DNA of 64,000 bases from Cephalotus follicularis (lineage: Eukaryota; Streptophyta; Magnoliopsida; Oxalidales; Cephalotaceae). The notes under the pieces are model-generated. The model ran no database searches, was not told the origin of the DNA, and saw nothing but the letters and a program-made list of their open reading frames with translations. This document shows, piece by piece, positions 61,037-64,000 of this stretch. The first letter of the stretch is position 1. Each line of letters begins with the position of its first letter. The stretch spans positions 1 to 64,000 of the forward strand of contig BDDD01000716.1 of NCBI GenBank assembly GCA_001972305.1, given 5' to 3'. The translations under genes and the position numbers were made by a program.

Positions 61037-61874
61037 GATGATGACAAAATTTGTTACATTTAAAGCATAATATTTGTTAAGTTATAAACATTAACAAATT
61101 AAGTACATATGATGTAAAACGAGAAAATTTAGTTAAGTGTTCAAAAACAATAGCTCCCCCTGAGTTTATTGCCTCCCCCTTAGTCATATAAGGGATAAAT
61201 TACCTTGTCAATAAACCCATGATGCATTTATATGCTATCTCTCAAATTCTCTCTCAATTTTACCATTTCTCCCCCAAAACTAAACTTACAAGCTCACACA
61301 ATATTCTGCCCCTTTTTGTTATCATCTTAAAAGGGAATAAAAAGGTATATCCATATCTTAAAACAAAATCATTTTGAGCATATATAATCATTTGAACAGG
61401 TTATTAAACCATTTTACATATTGAGTTTTTAACCCAACCTTGTAAACATTCTGCAAATAAATATGCTGTAAAAACATTGCAAAAGTAAGCATGCACAAAA
61501 TGGCTAAACATGCATCCATATATGTGAGCCTGTGCATATTAAGATCAATTGAATAACATACTAAATCAATTCTTTCAAAGCTTAAAGCATCAACACACAT
61601 ATTCTGCACATTTATTTCACATGTTCAAGCTACAAATTACCAAGCAATCCAATAAATCAAAAAACCAACATATCAAGCTGCATTTTACCAAACAAACTCC
61701 ATAATGTTTTTACCAATTGAATAAACTCAAACCAACTCCATAATGTTTTAACGGATACTTATTAAAACCAAACATTGTCATTACACAATAGAGTTTGTTA
61801 CAAACTAAAATTGCAAACCACAAGAACATAACAAAAACAACAGAACATGCAAAAGTGACATGGGATGCACATGC
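61037..61874 (-). other. Non-coding region between post-pol ORF and polypurine tract
   Basis: AT-rich with no supported ORF. It holds the accessory purine runs noted above and is equivalent to 22025-22672 in the other copia. Confidence 0.65.
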
Positions 61875-63125
61875 TCAATCCTCCATGTGAGTGCCCTCAT
61901 CATCTCCTCCGACATCACCCTCCATATCATCGGTTGCAGCATCGTCCGGGGGATTATCGTCGTGGCTGGAGGATGAAGATATGAGGCCACCATACTCTAT
62001 AATGCCTGTATCAGCAAATCTTTTGGCGATCCTCTTCTGTCGTCTCCTCATGCATTGCATATTCGTCTTCAGATCGGCAATATTCTGCTGCATGCCTTTA
62101 ATAGCGTCAAACATCTCATCTAACCTATTTCTGGTAAGATGGTCATCTGGAATAGGTTGAGCTTGTGGTTCGATCTGTAGGGGTATATACTCAGCTTCTT
62201 CCCCTACCTCGGCTTCACCTTCCTCTTCCTCCATCCTATTGGAGTCCTCGTCTCTCGGAATCCATGTACCAAGTCTCTTGTGCTTTTTGAACCCCATCCT
62301 ACCAAGGGTTCCTTTTCCAAGTTTTTCTGCACTTTGGAGATCGTGGAGCACTTCTCCAGTAAAATCAATACCACAAAACTCGAGAATCTTGGTTATAATA
62401 TTACTATACCCTAATCTTGCGTTCTCCCGGTCGTGTATAGCATGCATATGATTTATCATAAGAAAGAGAACATTGATAGGTCGGCTTGTGATAAAGTGAT
62501 ACATCGTGAAGGCTTCCATGTGGGTCACCTCATCGAACCCACCGGCCTTAGGTAAAATGTGCGTGCAAACTGCACGGTGTAGGAATCTATAATCCAAGGG
62601 TAAGTTCCTAGTGTACATTCGCTGAATAGGATCAGCGTTCTCTCCAAATAATACACGTACACAATCATGTCTATCGAATTCATCGCCAGTGACCCAAGTG
62701 CGTTGGTTCCAACCCTTAGCCCCTAGGTTCGGAACTTTCAAGATGGTGTTTAGCCTATCTAAATTCAAGTCAATAGACTTTCCTTTGACTTTAGTGCTTA
62801 GGCTATTCGAAGAGCTACCAAGTATGTGCACATAGAACTCTTTCATGAGTTCTGGATAACTAGGCAAGTTAATAGTGAAAAAAGGTTCTAATCCTTGGAA
62901 CCTAATCCATTCAACAATGGGAAAACCTTCCCTAATGAAAAAATCAAAGTCCAAGACCTTACCTACAAGGATTTTCCTATTGAAATAGGCCTCTGGGTAC
63001 CTAGGGAGAGTGAGAGGCACCTCAGGAGCTGTGGATTCAGTGGTAACTCCCTTGCCCTTCTTCCCAACTGTTTTCCTCTTGCTTTTGGAGCCTTGTCCAA
63101 CCTCAACATTCTCGGTTCTAGGCAT
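61875..63125 (-). CDS. Intact post-pol ORF of a SIRE-like copia (putative plant transposon protein)
   Basis: 416 residues from ATG 63123-63125 (MPRTENVEV) to the stop at 61875. The N-terminus is basic (SKSKRKTVGKKGKG); a conserved globular part follows with FFIREGFPIVEWIRFQGLEP, LPSYPELMKEFY, HRAVCTHILPKAGGFDEV and INHMHAIHDR (pieces quoted). Then come LGRMGFKKHKRLGTWIPRD, an acidic linker, a likely coiled coil (LDEMFDAIKGMQQNIADLKT), a basic patch and an acidic D/E tail. It lies between RNase H and the 3' LTR, where SIRE-type elements carry an extra ORF often called env-like. I saw no signal peptide or membrane segment. Function unknown. It is the only long post-pol ORF here without a lesion. 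Confidence 0.85.
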   Translation of the reverse strand: MPRTENVEVGQGSKSKRKTVGKKGKGVTTESTAPEVPLTLPRYPEAYFNRKILVGKVLDFDFFIREGFPIVEWIRFQGLEPFFTINLPSYPELMKEFYVHILGSSSNSLSTKVKGKSIDLNLDRLNTILKVPNLGAKGWNQRTWVTGDEFDRHDCVRVLFGENADPIQRMYTRNLPLDYRFLHRAVCTHILPKAGGFDEVTHMEAFTMYHFITSRPINVLFLMINHMHAIHDRENARLGYSNIITKILEFCGIDFTGEVLHDLQSAEKLGKGTLGRMGFKKHKRLGTWIPRDEDSNRMEEEEGEAEVGEEAEYIPLQIEPQAQPIPDDHLTRNRLDEMFDAIKGMQQNIADLKTNMQCMRRRQKRIAKRFADTGIIEYGGLISSSSSHDDNPPDDAATDDMEGDVGGDDEGTHMED

Positions 63126-63180
63126 GATTGATGTTGTAGGAAGGTTAATCTTCGATTTTCGACTGTCAATCGCCAAGAAA

Positions 63181-63530
63181 TCGCCGGAGAGGAGTGTATT
63201 TAGAAGTTAGGGTTTTGATATCTCTGTAAAAGTGAGTGGCAGACGACGCTTAGTAACTTAAAACCCGCTTAAAGCGTCGACGGAATTGGTTTAAGAGTCG
63301 GCGCCTAGACCAATTTCCCCAATTTTGAACCCTAATTTTGCTTTAAAGCGCTGACGCTTTAAAAGCAACGGTCGGCGCTTAGCTCTGTTTTTCTGCAGAT
63401 TTGCCGTTTTGTGAGTGAGAACGAATGCAAATGATGCAATCATGGAAAAATAAGCAATTTGAACAAACATGCATATTCACATCAATCATAGAAACATGTT
63501 AATCAGTCAATTTCACACAAACCTAATTCC
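63181..63530 (-). repeat. Spacer with GCGTCGAC/GCGCTGACGC motifs
   Basis: Non-coding. About six motifs of the AAAGCGTCGAC/AAAGCGCTGACGCTTTAA type lie at 63245-63385, between the post-pol ORF and RNase H. The position matches the motif-bearing spacer of the other copia (20540-20979). Confidence 0.75.
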
Positions 63531-64000
63531 AATCTAAAATTCAAGAAGGTTTGTTCATCTAGGGGTTTTGTAAAAATGTCCGCGACTTGTTCTTCGGTCG
63601 GGACGAAAACTAATTCTATGTCACCCTTCTCAATGTGGTCCTTAATGAAGTGATATCTAATGTCGATGTGCTTAGTTCTAGAGTGATGAACGGGATTTTC
63701 CCCTAAGCATATAGCACTAGTTTTATCAACCTAATAGGCACTTTTTCAAAGGTAAAACCATAATCAAGAAGTTGTTGCTTCATCCACATTATTTGTGCGC
63801 AACAACTACTTGCAGCGATAAATTCGGCTTCGGTAGTCGAAAGTGCTACCGAATTTTATTTCTTGCTAAACCAAGAAATGAGCATATTGCCTAAGAATTG
63901 ACAAGTGCCACTTGTGCTCTTTCTATCCACTTTATATCCTCCGAAATCGGCATCGGAGTAAGTGTGTAGGTCAAATGATGATTTCCTAGGATACCATAAT
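63531..64000 (-). pseudogene. Ty1/copia RNase H, C-terminal part, running off the window
   Basis: In minus sense: ALSTTEAEF-like sequence, then KHIDIRYHFIKDHIEKGDIEL and FVPTEEQVADIFTKPLDE. A TAA replaces the glutamine of KKQNS near 63857, and a 1-nt loss near 63728 shifts the frame (sister copy CDNTSAIC). The 5' remainder lies beyond 64000. Inactive, in contrast to the intact ORF next to it. Confidence 0.9.

Overview
This window is repeat-dense nuclear DNA of a flowering plant. Nearly every recognisable coding trace is from an LTR retrotransposon (Ty3/gypsy chromovirus-type or Ty1/copia) or from an endogenous caulimovirid (plant pararetrovirus), and I found no host gene. The initiator-Met-tRNA primer sites, chromodomain-type integrase tails, SIRE-like copia organisation and caulimovirid remnants all point to an angiosperm. 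A eudicot is likely but not proven. Most coding regions carry stops or frameshifts, and elements are nested several deep, as in old pericentromeric heterochromatin.

Layout. 1-537: minus-strand fragment of an unclassified LTR-like family D. 541-16976: a plus-strand caulimovirid relic, split by a complete minus-strand Ty3 element A1 (959-10844, TSD AAACT) and by a solo LTR (12356-14644, TSD TTGAA). The viral part runs protease, degenerate reverse transcriptase, an unrecognised coding region, a duplicated promoter-like region, then inverted leader material. 16977-32989: plus-strand Ty3 element A2 of the same family as A1. Its 5' LTR is split by a scrambled SIRE-like copia (18123-24689, TSD GTTAG), its pol is partly duplicated, and its 3' end is missing. 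32990-34164: a second caulimovirid fragment in the opposite orientation. 34165-37013: a different copia relic (gag plus part of RT). 37014-38240: another family D copy. 38240-39490: unclassified LTR-like DNA. 39490-42606: the 3' end of a third Ty3 element with a 2.56-kb LTR.

42607-58757 is one decayed Ty3 element B' that has received three solo LTRs: a 4.1-kb LTR B on the minus strand (TSD TATAT), a 5.7-kb LTR B on the plus strand containing an almost identical 1707-bp tandem duplication (TSD GGGAG), and a 2.8-kb LTR on the minus strand (TSD GTTGA). Close to its primer site, the 5' LTR of B' carries a stretch that closely resembles the 3' half of plant 5S rRNA, with the internal control elements of an RNA polymerase III promoter. 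58757-60095 is unclassified. 60096-64000 is the 3' part of a minus-strand SIRE-like copia with one intact long ORF (61875-63125).

Three signals cut across element families. First, dense clusters of short near-palindromes with a TCGAC core (CAGTCGACTG, or GACATCGACGTC) occur in LTRs of both Ty1/copia and Ty3/gypsy elements. Second, a small inverted repeat TTAGYC...GRCTAA followed by CCCC occurs in eight Ty3-type LTRs, with a matched T:A to C:G change in the stem. Third, that repeat precedes a polypyrimidine-AG and lies about 1.1-1.6 kb downstream of a conserved AG/GTAGGG, as if these LTRs contain a leader intron. Gene order, TSDs and motifs were read by eye. Lineage names rest on recognising motifs, not on searches.
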